The notes: generated from the sequence alone by a model not told the origin. DNA of 64,000 bases from Streptomyces canus (GCF_030816965.1 NZ_JAUSYQ010000002.1:5813501-5877500); one strand, 5' to 3'. Numbered from the stretch's first letter, positions 18,249-27,403 are shown. Program-made: numbers and translations.

Positions 18249-19487
18249 CTAGCCGCTGACCTGCCCCAGCCGGGCGACGAAGTCCGCGGCCGCCGTCTTC
18301 ACGTCCGCCGCCGTCCACTCCAGGGCCGCACCACGGACGTTGACCTCGGTCATGGACAGGCCGGGGCCCTTCTCGTCCCAGGGATGGATGAACAGGGCCG
18401 TCCCCGTCTCCTCCGACTGCCGGATCGCCGCCTCGGAGAGCTCGTCGACGCCGTACGGCAGCCAGACCTGGAAATCGAAGGTGTGCGGCACCTCGGGGTG
18501 GACCCGCGCCCACGGCACCCCGGCCTCCGCGAACCCCTCGCGCAGCGCGGCGGCCACCACGCGCGCGTGGGTGACGTACTCGGGCAGCCCGGGCAGTTCC
18601 CGCTCCAGTCCGGCCAGGGCCGACAGGACGGTCGGGAACTGCTGGAAGACCGCGCCGCCGTACCGGTGCCGCCAGGTCTTCGCCTCGTCGATCAGGGTCT
18701 TCGGGCCGGCGAGTGCGGCCCCGCCGAAGGCCTGGAGGGACTTGTAGAACGACACGTACACGCTGTCCGCGAGATCCGCGATCTCAGCCAGGGGGCGGCC
18801 GAAGTGGACGGTGGTCTCCCACAGGCGCGCCCCGTCGAAGTGCACCACGGCGTCGCGCTCGCGAGCCGCCTCCACGACCTCGGTGAGCTCCTCCCAGGTG
18901 GGCAGCACGAAACCGGCGTCCCTGAGAGGCAGTTCCAGCATCAGCGCCCCGAAGGGCTCCTCGAAGCCGCGTATCTCGTCGGCCGTGGGCTGCCGCGGCT
19001 CGCTCGTCACATGGACCGGGCGCAGACCGGAGACCTCCCGGAAGGCATCGCGCTCGTACACCTCCGGATGGGCCAGGGCGTGCAGGGCGACGGTGGGATT
19101 GCCGGTGCGGCCCGCCCAGCAGCGCAGCGCCACCTGCTGGGCCATCGTGCCGGTCGGGAAGAAAGCGGCGGCCTCCTTGCCGAGGAGTCCTGCGACCTTC
19201 TCCTCCAGGGCCTCGACGATGCCGTTCCCGTAGAGGTCGGACGGCTCGTCCAGGTCGTAGAGCGTGTCCGCCCCGTCGAGCAGCGACAGGCGCTCGCGGA
19301 GGGGTGCGAGCAACCCCAGGCGTGCCAGCGTGCGCTTCGCGCTCCGGTACGCGCTGATGCGCCGTGCACGGCGGCGCAGAAGCCGTTCCGCCTCCGTGAG
19401 CTGCTCCGGTTGCACCCCGTCGGCGCCCTGCTCCGGTCGTGCCTCGTCCGCCGCCTGCCCCGCGCTCTGCTCCGCTGTGTCACTCAT
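18249..19487 (-). CDS. PLP-dependent beta-eliminating lyase / threonine aldolase family protein
   Basis: A 412-aa fold-type I PLP enzyme. An N-terminal basic segment of about 70 residues precedes the aldolase core: SDLYGNGIVEALEEKVA, FFPTGTMAQQVALRCWA, the PLP-Asp block DAVVHFDGARLWE, and the Schiff-base Lys in VYVSFYKSLQAFGGAAL. Low-specificity L-threonine aldolases cleave threonine and allo-threonine to glycine and acetaldehyde. The N-terminal extension and SFYKS variant leave the exact substrate open. ATG at 19487, divergent from the DUF2520-panC operon with a 173-base gap that contains a DnaA box. It runs toward the ArsR-type gene. Confidence 0.85.
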   Translation of the reverse strand: MSDTAEQSAGQAADEARPEQGADGVQPEQLTEAERLLRRRARRISAYRSAKRTLARLGLLAPLRERLSLLDGADTLYDLDEPSDLYGNGIVEALEEKVAGLLGKEAAAFFPTGTMAQQVALRCWAGRTGNPTVALHALAHPEVYERDAFREVSGLRPVHVTSEPRQPTADEIRGFEEPFGALMLELPLRDAGFVLPTWEELTEVVEAARERDAVVHFDGARLWETTVHFGRPLAEIADLADSVYVSFYKSLQAFGGAALAGPKTLIDEAKTWRHRYGGAVFQQFPTVLSALAGLERELPGLPEYVTHARVVAAALREGFAEAGVPWARVHPEVPHTFDFQVWLPYGVDELSEAAIRQSEETGTALFIHPWDEKGPGLSMTEVNVRGAALEWTAADVKTAAADFVARLGQVSG

Positions 19488-19564
19488 GCCCGGATCATCT
19501 CCTGCCCCCGGGCCGCGGGCCCACGGATTTCCGCGCTCCCCGGCGCACGCGAGAACCCACAGCC

Positions 19565-19573
19565 TGTGGACAA
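19565..19573 (-). promoter_or_regulatory. DnaA box (consensus) in a divergent promoter region
   Basis: The minus strand reads TTGTCCACA, the preferred Streptomyces DnaA box, between the divergent PLP-lyase gene and the DUF2520-panC operon. Upstream bases add a partial dyad (CCACAG-C-CTGTGG). Only one box is seen, so this would be a regulatory or titration site, not an origin. Confidence 0.45.
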
Positions 19574-19660
19574 CCGGACGCCCCTCGAACCGATCGCGTT
19601 AACATGACGAGAAATCGTCCGGTACCCAGATGCGGACTGGAACGGGAAGGCCGCCGTCGC

Positions 19661-20590
19661 GTGAGTACAGTCCAACAGCCAGACAACAAGGACCGCCCCG
19701 CGCGGCTCACCGTCGGCGTCGTCGGCGCCGGCCGGGTGGGACCGACGCTCGCCGCGTCCCTCCAACTCGCCGGGCACCGGCCGGTGGCCGTCTCCGGGGT
19801 CTCCGACGCCTCCAGGAGGCGGGCCGCGCTGATGCTCCCGGACGTGCCGGTCGTCACCCCCGAGGACGTCTTGCGGCGCGCCGACCTGGTGCTGCTGACC
19901 GTCCCCGACGACACGCTGCCCGGTCTCGTCGAGGGACTCGCCGAGACCGGTGCCGTGCGGCCGGGGCAGCTGCTCGTGCACACCTCCGGGCGGTACGGCG
20001 CGAAGGTCCTGGACCCCGCCCTGCGCGCGGGTGCGCTGCCACTGGCCCTGCACCCGGCGATGACCTTCACCGGCACCCCCGTGGACGTCCAGCGCCTGGC
20101 CGGCTGCTCCTTCGGCGTCACCGCCCCCGAGGAGCTGCGGCTGGCCGCGGAGGCCCTCGTCATCGAGATGGGCGGCGAGCCCGAGTGGATCGACGAGGAG
20201 AAGCGGCCGCTGTACCACGCGGCCCTCGCCCTCGGCGCCAACCACCTGGTCACGCTGGTCGCCCAAGCCATGGAGCTGCTGCGCTCGGCCGGTGTCGCGG
20301 CCCCCGACCGGATGCTCGGCCCGCTGCTCGGCGCCGCCCTCGACAACGCCCTGCGCTCCGGCGACGCGGCCCTCACCGGACCCGTCGCGCGCGGGGACGC
20401 CGGCACGGTCGCCGCGCACGTCACGGAGCTGCGCAGGCACGCCCCGCAGACCGTCGCGGGCTATCTCGCGATGGCCCGCGCGACCGCCGACCGGGCGCTC
20501 GCACACGGACTGCTGAAGCCGGAGCTCGCCGAGGACCTCCTCGGGGTACTCGCCACGGGTACCAACAGCGCCGAGGGAGACGCCCGATGA
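19661..20590 (+). CDS. Rossmann-fold/DUF2520 dehydrogenase-like protein
   Basis: A 309-aa protein. The N-terminal NAD(P)-binding motif is [17 protein letters not shown], then [12 protein letters not shown] and [11 protein letters not shown]; the C-terminal all-helical DUF2520 domain includes [19 protein letters not shown]. The layout is that of the 6-phosphogluconate/ketopantoate dehydrogenase superfamily. It is the first gene of an operon whose next gene is panC and overlaps it as ATGA, so a role as a ketopantoate reductase-like enzyme is plausible but unproven. GTG at 19661 with GGAAGG upstream; the reading frame is open earlier but non-conserved. Confidence 0.85.
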   Translation: MSTVQQPDNKDRPARLTVGVVGAGRVGPTLAASLQLAGHRPVAVSGVSDASRRRAALMLPDVPVVTPEDVLRRADLVLLTVPDDTLPGLVEGLAETGAVRPGQLLVHTSGRYGAKVLDPALRAGALPLALHPAMTFTGTPVDVQRLAGCSFGVTAPEELRLAAEALVIEMGGEPEWIDEEKRPLYHAALALGANHLVTLVAQAMELLRSAGVAAPDRMLGPLLGAALDNALRSGDAALTGPVARGDAGTVAAHVTELRRHAPQTVAGYLAMARATADRALAHGLLKPELAEDLLGVLATGTNSAEGDAR

Positions 20591-21579
20591 CCACGACCCT
20601 GCTGCGCACCGCCGGTGAACTGCACGCACGCGCGCGCGTGGGCCGCCGCGCCGTCGTGATGACCATGGGCGCCCTGCACGAGGGGCACGCCACCCTCATC
20701 CGCACCGCGCGCGAGATCGCCGGACCCGACGGCGAGGTCGTCGTCACCGTTTTCGTGAACCCCCTCCAGTTCGGCGCGGGCGAGGACCTCGACCGCTACC
20801 CGCGCACCCTGGACGCCGACCTCAAGATCGCCGAGGATTCCGGCGCGGACGCCGTCTTCGCACCCTCCGTCGACGAGGTCTACCCCGGCGGCGAGCCCCA
20901 GGTGCGCATCAGCGCGGGCCCGATGGGAGAGCGCCTGGAGGGAGCCTCGCGTCCCGGCCACTTCGACGGCATGCTCACCGTCGTCGCCAAGCTGCTGCAC
21001 CTCACCCGCCCCGACATCGCCCTCTACGGCCAGAAGGACGCCCAGCAGCTCGCCCTGATCCGCCGGATGGTGCGCGACCTGAACTTCGGCGTCGAGATCG
21101 TCGCCGTGCCCACGGTGCGCGAGGACGACGGCCTGGCCCTGTCCAGCCGCAACCGCTACCTCAAGCCGCAGGAGCGGCGCACGGCGCTCGCCCTGTCCCG
21201 CGCGCTGTTCGCAGGCCGCGACCGGCACGCGGCACAGGAGGCGCTGCGCGCGCGGGCCCGCGAAGTGCCCGCCACGCACGCGCGTGCCGAGGCACTGAGC
21301 GCCCTCGGCGAGTCCCGCGCGGCCGCCGACGCGCACGCCGTCGCCAAAGCCCTTCCCGGTACGCCCTCGACCGTCCGCGCGGCGGCCCGCCTGATCCTGG
21401 ACGACGCCGCGCGCCAGGACCCGCCACTCGTCCTGGACTACCTCGCGCTCGTCGACCCGTCCGACTTCAGCGAGATCGAGGACGACTTCACCGGCGAGGC
21501 CATCCTCGCGGTCGCCGCCCGGGTGGGGACGACCCGGCTGATCGACAACATCCCCCTGACCTTCGGAGCCGCCTCGTGA
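20587..21579 (+). CDS. panC: Pantothenate synthetase
   Basis: ATP-dependent condensation of pantoate with beta-alanine. The 330-aa product has MGALHEGH (HIGH-like), [53 protein letters not shown] and LSSRNRYL (the KMSKS-like loop). It is longer than E. coli PanC (about 283 aa), mainly through an Ala/Arg-rich insertion around residues 200-260. ATG at 20587 overlaps the DUF2520 gene stop, and the stop overlaps the nadB GTG, so three genes are translationally linked. With coaX at the end of the operon it ties pantothenate synthesis to CoA. Confidence 0.96.
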   Translation: MTTTLLRTAGELHARARVGRRAVVMTMGALHEGHATLIRTAREIAGPDGEVVVTVFVNPLQFGAGEDLDRYPRTLDADLKIAEDSGADAVFAPSVDEVYPGGEPQVRISAGPMGERLEGASRPGHFDGMLTVVAKLLHLTRPDIALYGQKDAQQLALIRRMVRDLNFGVEIVAVPTVREDDGLALSSRNRYLKPQERRTALALSRALFAGRDRHAAQEALRARAREVPATHARAEALSALGESRAAADAHAVAKALPGTPSTVRAAARLILDDAARQDPPLVLDYLALVDPSDFSEIEDDFTGEAILAVAARVGTTRLIDNIPLTFGAAS

Positions 21580-23285
21580 CCAGCACAGGCATACGACTGC
21601 ACGCGCCCGCGCCCGGGTGGTCCATCGCCGCGGACGTCATAGTCGTCGGCTCCGGCGTCGCGGGCCTGACCGCGGCCCTGCGCTGCGAGGCCGAGGGCCT
21701 CAGGACCGTCGTCGTCACCAAGGCCCGCCTCGACGACGGCTCCACCCGCTGGGCGCAGGGCGGCATCGCCGCGGCCCTCGGCGAGGGCGACACCCCCGAA
21801 CAGCACCTGGACGACACGCTGGTGGCGGGCGCGGGCCTGTGCGACGAGGAGGCCGTACGGATCCTCGTCACCGAGGGACCCGACGCCGTACGCCGCCTGA
21901 TCGCGACCGGCGCGCACTTCGACGAGTCCGAGGCGGGCGACCTGGAGCTCACCCGCGAGGGCGGCCACCACCGGCGCCGGATCGCGCACGCGGGCGGCGA
22001 CGCGACCGGCGCGGAGATCTCCCGGGCGCTCGTGGAGGCCGTACGCGCGCGTGGCCTGCGCACGATCGAGAACGCGCTCGTGCTCGACCTGCTGACCGAC
22101 GCCGACGGCCGGACGGCGGGCGTCACCCTCCACGTCATGGGCGAGGGCCAGCACGACGGCGTGGGTGCCGTGCACGCCCCCGCGGTCGTCCTCGCGACCG
22201 GCGGCATGGGCCAGGTGTTCTCCGCGACCACCAATCCGTCCGTGTCCACGGGCGACGGCGTGGCGCTCGCCCTGCGCGCGGGCGCTGAGGTCAGCGACCT
22301 GGAATTCGTGCAGTTCCACCCCACCGTGCTCTTCCTCGGCCCGGACGCCGAGGGCCAGCAGCCGCTCGTCTCCGAGGCCGTGCGCGGCGAGGGCGCCCAC
22401 CTGGTCGACGCCGACGGCGTGCGCTTCATGGCCGGGCAGCACGAACTGGCCGAGCTGGCGCCCCGCGACATCGTCGCCAAGGCCATCACGCGCCGCATGC
22501 AGGAGCAGGACGCCGAGCACATGTTCCTCGACGCCCGGCACTTCGGCGCCGACATGTGGGAGCACCGCTTCCCGACGATCCTCGCCGCCTGCCGCGCCCA
22601 CGGCATCGACCCGGTCGCCGAGCCCATCCCGATCGCGCCGGCCGCCCACTACGCCTCCGGCGGCGTGCGCACCGACTCCCGTGGCCGTACGACCGTCCCG
22701 GGCCTGTACGCGTGCGGCGAGGTCGCCTGCACCGGGGTGCACGGCGCGAACCGGCTCGCCTCCAACTCCCTGTTGGAGGGACTGGTCTACGCCGAGCGCA
22801 TCGTGGCCGACATCGCGGCGAGCCGCGCCGGGCTCCACGCGCGCGTGCCCGCGCCCGTCGAGCGGCCCGAGAGGCCCGCGCATCCCCTGCTCGCCCCCGA
22901 GGCGCGGTTCGCGATCCAGCGGATCATGACGCAGGGCGCGGGAGTGCTGCGCTCGGGCGAGTCCCTGTCCAAGGCCGCCGGCCTCCTGCAGCAACTGCAT
23001 TCCGACGCCCGCGACGCCCTCGCCGAGAACGGCAAGACGGCCGAGCCCGGCGTCGACACCTGGGAGGCCACCAACCTCCTGTGCGTGGCCCGTGTCCTGG
23101 TCGCCGCCGCCCTGCAGCGCGAGGAGACGCGCGGCTGCCACTGGCGCGAGGACGAGCCCGACCGGGACGACACGGCATGGCGCCGCCACATCGTCGTACG
23201 GCTCAATCCCGACCGGACCCTCGCCGTGCACACCACCGATACCGCAGACTTCCCCCCGACCCGGCAGCCCCTTCAGGAGCAGTGA
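21576..23285 (+). CDS. nadB: L-aspartate oxidase
   Basis: FAD-dependent oxidation of L-aspartate to iminoaspartate for quinolinate synthesis. At 569 aa it has the usual length. The FAD-binding start is [53 protein letters not shown] and the [20 protein letters not shown] block are typical of the succinate dehydrogenase/aspartate oxidase flavoproteins. GTG at 21576 overlaps panC by 4 bases. The quinolinate synthase gene nadA is not in this operon, so that step must be encoded elsewhere. Confidence 0.96.
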   Translation: MTSTGIRLHAPAPGWSIAADVIVVGSGVAGLTAALRCEAEGLRTVVVTKARLDDGSTRWAQGGIAAALGEGDTPEQHLDDTLVAGAGLCDEEAVRILVTEGPDAVRRLIATGAHFDESEAGDLELTREGGHHRRRIAHAGGDATGAEISRALVEAVRARGLRTIENALVLDLLTDADGRTAGVTLHVMGEGQHDGVGAVHAPAVVLATGGMGQVFSATTNPSVSTGDGVALALRAGAEVSDLEFVQFHPTVLFLGPDAEGQQPLVSEAVRGEGAHLVDADGVRFMAGQHELAELAPRDIVAKAITRRMQEQDAEHMFLDARHFGADMWEHRFPTILAACRAHGIDPVAEPIPIAPAAHYASGGVRTDSRGRTTVPGLYACGEVACTGVHGANRLASNSLLEGLVYAERIVADIAASRAGLHARVPAPVERPERPAHPLLAPEARFAIQRIMTQGAGVLRSGESLSKAAGLLQQLHSDARDALAENGKTAEPGVDTWEATNLLCVARVLVAAALQREETRGCHWREDEPDRDDTAWRRHIVVRLNPDRTLAVHTTDTADFPPTRQPLQEQ

Positions 23286-23290
23286 CAGCA

Positions 23291-24277
23291 GTGAGCACCG
23301 ACGACCTTCCCCTCGCCTCGTCCGGCGGCTGCGGCGACGGCTGCGCCTGTGGCGCCGCCTCCGACGGTCTCCACGAGGAATATCTGGAGTGCGGACTCGA
23401 CCCCGCGCTCGCGCAGCTCCTGGCCGACGCCGGTCTCGACCCCGTGGAGGTCGAGGACATCGCCAACGTCGCCATCCAGGAGGACCTCGACCACGGCGTG
23501 GACGTGACGACCGTCGCGACCATCCCCGAGGACGCGGTCGCCACCGCCGACTTCGTCGCGCGTGAGGCGGGCGTCGTGGCCGGCCTGCGGGTCGCCGAGG
23601 CGGTCGTCTCGGTGGTCTGCGAGGACGAGTTCGAGGTCGAGCGGCACGTGGAGGACGGTGACCGGGTGGAGGCCGGACAGAAGCTCCTGTCGGTCACCAC
23701 ACGCACGCGTGATCTCCTCACCGCCGAGCGCAGCGCACTCAACCTGCTGTGCCGGCTCTCGGGCATCGCGACCGCCACGCGCGCGTGGGCGGACGCACTG
23801 GAAGGCACCAAGGCACGCGTGCGTGACACCCGGAAGACGACTCCGGGGCTCAGGTCGCTGGAGAAGTTCGCCGTGCGGTGCGGCGGCGGGGTCAACCACC
23901 GGATGTCGCTGTCCGACGCGGCGCTGGTGAAGGACAACCACGTGGTCGCCGCCGGTGGCGTCGCGCCGGCCTTCAAGGCCGTACGGAAGGCTTTCCCGGA
24001 CGTGCCGATCGAGGTCGAGGTCGACACCCTGCACCAGCTGCGGGAGGTCGTGGACGCGGGCGCCGATCTGATCCTGCTGGACAACTTCACGCCCGGGGAG
24101 TGCGAGGAGGCGGTCGCGGTCGTGCACGGGCGGGCCGCGCTGGAGGCCTCCGGGCGGCTGACGCTGGACAACGCGCGCGCGTACGCCGACACCGGGGTCG
24201 ACTACCTCGCCGTCGGGGCGCTCACCCACTCCTCGCCGATCCTCGACATCGGCCTCGATCTGCGCGAGGCGGAGTAG
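23291..24277 (+). CDS. nadC: Nicotinate-nucleotide diphosphorylase (carboxylating)
   Basis: Converts quinolinate and PRPP to nicotinate mononucleotide. The 328-aa protein carries the type II PRTase blocks EDLDHGVDVTT, ERSALNLLCRLSGIATATR, RDTRKTTPGLRSLEKFAVRCGGG, HRMSLSDAALVKDNH and VEVDTLHQ. An N-terminal extension of about 30 residues before the core contains three cysteines (Cys14, Cys18, Cys20; C-x3-C-x-C) flanked by glycines, absent from E. coli NadC. I chose the GTG at 23291 with CAGGAG at 23274-23279; a GTG at 23282 overlapping the nadB stop is possible but sits too close to that site. Confidence 0.95.
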   Translation: MSTDDLPLASSGGCGDGCACGAASDGLHEEYLECGLDPALAQLLADAGLDPVEVEDIANVAIQEDLDHGVDVTTVATIPEDAVATADFVAREAGVVAGLRVAEAVVSVVCEDEFEVERHVEDGDRVEAGQKLLSVTTRTRDLLTAERSALNLLCRLSGIATATRAWADALEGTKARVRDTRKTTPGLRSLEKFAVRCGGGVNHRMSLSDAALVKDNHVVAAGGVAPAFKAVRKAFPDVPIEVEVDTLHQLREVVDAGADLILLDNFTPGECEEAVAVVHGRAALEASGRLTLDNARAYADTGVDYLAVGALTHSSPILDIGLDLREAE

Positions 24278-24282
24278 TCGCG

Positions 24283-25080
24283 ATGCTCCTCACGATCGAC
24301 GTAGGCAACACGCACACCGTCCTCGGACTGTTCGACGGCGAGGACATCGTCGAGCACTGGCGGATCTCCACGGACGCGCGCCGGACGGCGGACGAGCTGG
24401 CGGTACTGCTGCAGGGGCTGATGGGCATGCATCCGCTCCTCGGCGACGAACTGGGCGACGGGATCGACGGGATCGCGATCTGCGCGACCGTGCCGTCCGT
24501 GCTGCACGAGCTGCGTGAGGTGACGCGGCGGTACTACGGCGACGTGCCGGCCGTGCTGGTCGAGCCCGGGGTGAAGACGGGGGTGCCGATCCTCACCGAC
24601 AACCCCAAAGAGGTCGGGGCGGACCGGATCATCAACGCGGTGGCTGCCGTCGAGCTGTTCGGCGGACCGGCGATCGTCGTGGACTTCGGTACGGCGACGA
24701 CGTTCGACGCGGTGTCCGCGCGCGGGGAGTACGTCGGTGGGGTCATCGCACCCGGGATCGAGATCTCCGTGGAGGCGCTCGGCGTGAAGGGGGCGCAGCT
24801 GCGGAAGATCGAGGTGGCCCGGCCTCGGAGTGTGATCGGCAAGAACACGGTCGAGGCGATGCAGTCCGGGATCGTGTACGGCTTCGCCGGGCAGGTCGAC
24901 GGGGTCGTGAGCCGGATGGCCCGGGAGCTCGCGGACGATCCGGACGAGGTGACGGTGATCGCCACGGGTGGACTGGCGCCGATGGTGCTGGGGGAGTCGT
25001 CCGTGATCGACGAGCATGAGCCGTGGTTGACCTTGGTGGGGTTGCGGCTGGTGTACGAGCGGAACGTGTCGCGGATGTGA
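24283..25080 (+). CDS. coaX: Type III pantothenate kinase
   Basis: Phosphorylates pantothenate, the first step to CoA, without feedback inhibition by CoA. The 265-aa ASKHA-fold enzyme shows the P-loop LLTIDVGNTHTVLGLFDG, GVKTGVPILTDNPKEVGADR, VVDFGTATTFDAV, GGVIAPGIEIS and the late VIATGGLAPMV. It lies 5 bases after nadC and is the last gene of the DUF2520-panC-nadB-nadC-coaX operon, so pantothenate made by PanC is used by the product of the same transcript. ATG at 24283. Confidence 0.96.
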   Translation: MLLTIDVGNTHTVLGLFDGEDIVEHWRISTDARRTADELAVLLQGLMGMHPLLGDELGDGIDGIAICATVPSVLHELREVTRRYYGDVPAVLVEPGVKTGVPILTDNPKEVGADRIINAVAAVELFGGPAIVVDFGTATTFDAVSARGEYVGGVIAPGIEISVEALGVKGAQLRKIEVARPRSVIGKNTVEAMQSGIVYGFAGQVDGVVSRMARELADDPDEVTVIATGGLAPMVLGESSVIDEHEPWLTLVGLRLVYERNVSRM

Positions 25081-25195
25081 CGTGCCGTCGGCCCGCCCCG
25101 CCCCGGTGTCCGGCCGCGCGTCCGGGTGGGTGGCCTGCTCACGCCACACCCGTCCCCTATGACGAATTTGTCTGATTAGCGCGTACTGTCGCCGC

Positions 25196-25906
25196 ATGCC
25201 CACGCCATACGGATCTCGCGGCGGCATGGCGTTCGGCGTGGAGGAGCTGCGTGTGCTCCGCCGCGCTCTCGCCCTCGCCCTTCACCCCGCCCCCGCCTCG
25301 GCCGAGGACATCAAGGACTGCCACCGCCTCGCCGAGTCCCTCGACGAGGCGGTGCGTGAAGGCGCCCGGCTGCGCGCTTTCCTGGTGGCCGACCTCGCCC
25401 GGTACCGCGCCGCGCTGCCCGGCACCGCCGCCGGTTACGTCACCCTGCTGGAGGAGGCGCTGGGTGCCGGGTACCGGCCGGAGCCCGACGATCTCGCCGC
25501 GCTGAGGGCGCTGCGCGGCAACCCCGTCGCGGCAGCGCTGCTGAGCCGCTGCCAGATGCTGGCCGAACGGGACGTACGGGCCCGTCTGGCGGGCTCCACG
25601 GCCACCCGGCGCGCCTGGGCCGCCCCAGCGGTCCCCGCCTCCCGTACCCGCCTCCTGGCGCTGCCCGGGGGTCTTTCCGGAGGTGTTTCCGGGGGACCTT
25701 CCGAGGCCGCCCGGGGCGGTCCCACGGACCAGAACGCCAAGGAGCCGGCGAAGCGTCCGCCCCAGCCGCCGGCGAAACCCGCGGAGAAACCCGCCCCCGC
25801 CCCCCAGCCCTCCCGGCGGCCCATCCCCACCCCGGGCGAGGTCTTCCCCCGCCGCAAACCGACCCCGCCCCCGGCGAACCCGCCACAGCACCTGGCCGCG
25901 GGCTGA
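25196..25906 (+). CDS. Streptomyces hypothetical protein with Pro-rich tail
   Basis: A 236-aa protein without a recognised domain. The N-terminal 120 residues look helical (VEELRVLRRALALALHPAPA, CHRLAESLDEAVREGARLRA, LVADLARYRAALPG). The C-terminal third is a Pro/Lys/Ala-rich, probably disordered tail (repeated PPQPPAKPAEKP-like runs). No signal peptide or membrane helix. ATG at 25196; an in-frame ATG at 25226 (MAFGVEEL) may be the true start. A TCTGATTAGCG stretch 20-30 bases upstream may hold the promoter -10. Codon use matches the neighbours, so it is real coding sequence. Confidence 0.7.
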   Translation: MPTPYGSRGGMAFGVEELRVLRRALALALHPAPASAEDIKDCHRLAESLDEAVREGARLRAFLVADLARYRAALPGTAAGYVTLLEEALGAGYRPEPDDLAALRALRGNPVAAALLSRCQMLAERDVRARLAGSTATRRAWAAPAVPASRTRLLALPGGLSGGVSGGPSEAARGGPTDQNAKEPAKRPPQPPAKPAEKPAPAPQPSRRPIPTPGEVFPRRKPTPPPANPPQHLAAG

Positions 25907-25962
25907 CGCGACAGACCGCACCCCACCCGAGTTGTCCCCGTGCGCCTGGCTACTCTGGACGC

Positions 25963-26145
25963 ATGGACTACGTCTCCGCGCTCCTACCCCCGGTCGTCAT
26001 GGCCGTGTTCTTCATCGGCCTGATCCGGGTGATCGTGAAGACCCAGGGCGGTGCCAACAAGGCCAAGGAGGACGCGGCCGTCGACGCGGCGCTCGCGCGC
26101 GCGAAGGGGGCCAAGCAGCCCTCCGGGTCCGCGGGCGACGCCTGA
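25963..26145 (+). CDS. Small single-span membrane protein
   Basis: 60 aa. One transmembrane helix at the N-terminus (about residues 5-25, ALLPPVVMAVFFIGLIRVIV), then a charged Ala/Lys-rich cytoplasmic tail (KTQGGANKAKEDAAVDAALA). Such short proteins are conserved between coaX and lsr2 in Streptomyces, as I recall. Strong third-position GC and a proper terminator directly after it support it as a real gene. Function unknown. Confidence 0.7.
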   Translation: MDYVSALLPPVVMAVFFIGLIRVIVKTQGGANKAKEDAAVDAALARAKGAKQPSGSAGDA

Positions 26146-26166
26146 GCGATCCGCGGCGCCCTCGTC

Positions 26167-26216
26167 GGCGTACGACTCTCCGAGCCACCGTGCTTTCCGA
26201 GTCGTACGCCCTTTTT
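26167..26216 (+). terminator. Intrinsic terminator with U-tract
   Basis: GGCGTACGACTC (26167-26178) pairs perfectly with GAGTCGTACGCC (26199-26210), 20-base loop, followed by CTTTTTG. It ends the transcript of the small membrane protein before the BlaI-type gene. Confidence 0.85.
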
Positions 26217-26266
26217 GTTGCTGTTTGGTGTTGAAAGGGCCGTTCGGCACGCCGATAGCCGGATCT

Positions 26267-26278
26267 CACACTATTGTG
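26267..26278. promoter_or_regulatory. Dyad over the -10 of the BlaI-type gene
   Basis: CACACTATTGTG is a near-palindrome (CACA outer arms to TGTG) that includes a -10-like TATTGT at 26272-26277, 8 bases before the GTG start at 26286. A good place for autorepression; no matching -35 is obvious. Confidence 0.45.
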
Positions 26279-26285
26279 CTGAGCT

Positions 26286-26690
26286 GTGCCTCGCCCATTG
26301 GGAGAACTCGAAGACGCGGTCATGACGCGGGTGTGGAAGTGGAACCGCCCGGTCACTGTTCGGGAAGTCCTGGAAGACCTTCGGCAGGAACGGTCCATCG
26401 CCTACACCACGGTGATGACCGTTTTGGACAATCTCCATCAGAAGGGCTGGGTGCGCCGTGAGGCGGAAGGCCGGGCCTATCGATATGAGGCGGTCTCCAC
26501 ACGGGCCGCCTACGCCGCCGCACTGATGAACGACGCCTGGTCCCAGAGTGACAACCCCGCCGCCGCTCTCGTCGCCTTCTTCGGCATGATGAGCGAGGAA
26601 CAGCGACTGGCACTCCAGGACGCCGTACGGATGGTCCAGGGGCCGACCGCGGAGAACCCCGACTCGGCATCGCGGGGCGGCGGGCGATAG
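26286..26690 (+). CDS. BlaI/MecI/CopY-family transcriptional repressor
   Basis: A 134-aa winged-helix protein. The N-terminal DNA-binding domain (MPRPLGELEDAVMTRVWKWN, VTVREVLEDLRQ, SIAYTTVMTVLDNLHQKGWV) is typical of BlaI. The C-terminal dimerisation helices end in a short Gly/Arg tail. Classical systems pair BlaI with a BlaR1/M56 sensor protease, which is absent here. Start is GTG at 26286, 8 bases after a -10-like element, so the mRNA may be nearly leaderless. A putative operator overlaps the -10. Confidence 0.92.
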   Translation: MPRPLGELEDAVMTRVWKWNRPVTVREVLEDLRQERSIAYTTVMTVLDNLHQKGWVRREAEGRAYRYEAVSTRAAYAAALMNDAWSQSDNPAAALVAFFGMMSEEQRLALQDAVRMVQGPTAENPDSASRGGGR

Positions 26691-26699
26691 CGTCCGCTC

Positions 26700-27248
26700 A
26701 TGTCCGCGAAGAGTCCCTCCGCCGAGAACCCCGAAGTCACCGCAAAAGCCATCACCGTCCGGCGGGCCCGCACCAGCGATGTCGCCGGCATCCGTCGGCT
26801 CCTCGACTCCTACGTCCACGACCGCATCCTGCTCGACAAAGCGACCGTGACGCTTTACGAGGACATCCAGGAGTTCTGGGTCGCCGAGCGCGACGACAAC
26901 GCCGAGCTGGTCGGCTTCGGCGCCCTGCATGTGATGTGGGAAGACCTCGCGGAAGTGCGCACTCTCGCCGTGAAGCCCGGACTGAAGGGTGCCGGGGTCG
27001 GCCATCAGTTGCTGGAGAAGTTGTTGCAGACGGCCCGCTGGCTCGGTGTTCGTCGCGTTTTCTGCCTCACCTTCGAAGTGGACTTCTTCGGCAAGCACGG
27101 CTTCGTCGAGATCGGTGAGACGCCCGTTGACACCGATGTCTACGCGGAGCTACTGCGTTCCTATGACGAAGGCGTGGCGGAGTTCCTCGGTCTCGAACGA
27201 GTGAAACCGAACACCTTGGGCAACAGCCGGATGCTTCTGCATCTGTGA
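26700..27248 (+). CDS. argA: Short amino-acid N-acetyltransferase (N-acetylglutamate synthase type)
   Basis: A 182-aa GNAT-fold acetyltransferase with ITVRRARTSDVAGIRRLLDSY, ELVGFGALHVMWEDLAEVRT, the acetyl-CoA loop GLKGAGVGHQLLEKLL and VFCLTFEVDFFGKHGF. This pattern matches the stand-alone short N-acetylglutamate synthases of actinobacteria (such as M. tuberculosis Rv2747), which start arginine biosynthesis by acetylating L-glutamate (or glutamine). It follows the BlaI-type gene by 9 bases on the same strand. A small hairpin (CGCCAG/CTGGCG) lies directly after the stop. Confidence 0.85.
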   Translation: MSAKSPSAENPEVTAKAITVRRARTSDVAGIRRLLDSYVHDRILLDKATVTLYEDIQEFWVAERDDNAELVGFGALHVMWEDLAEVRTLAVKPGLKGAGVGHQLLEKLLQTARWLGVRRVFCLTFEVDFFGKHGFVEIGETPVDTDVYAELLRSYDEGVAEFLGLERVKPNTLGNSRMLLHL

Positions 27249-27374
27249 TCGCCAGGATTCTGGCGCTCGGCCCTGCCCAGGTTCCCTATGTCCGAAACGC
27301 GCATGTTTCCGGACGAGGAGAGCCCTGTCGGTCTCTCCCGGGGGTTTGTGTTTTCCCAGCAAAAGCGGTTTGCT

Positions 27375-27403
27375 TTCCGACGTACTGCAGTACTGCATAT
27401 AAC
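27375..27403 (+). promoter_or_regulatory. Promoter of lsr2 with overlapping palindromes in the spacer
   Basis: A -35-like TTCCGA (27375-27380), 17-base spacer, and -10 TATAAC (27398-27403). The spacer is filled by two overlapping perfect 12-bp palindromes, GTACTGCAGTAC (27382-27393) and TGCAGTACTGCA (27386-27397). The surrounding 60 bases are unusually A/T-rich for this genome, which would also favour Lsr2 binding. The leader to the GTG is about 60 bases. Confidence 0.5.

Noticed and set aside
26286..26690. BlaI/BlaR1 antibiotic-sensing pair
   Set aside because: The repressor is present but no M56 sensor protease gene is adjacent on either side.
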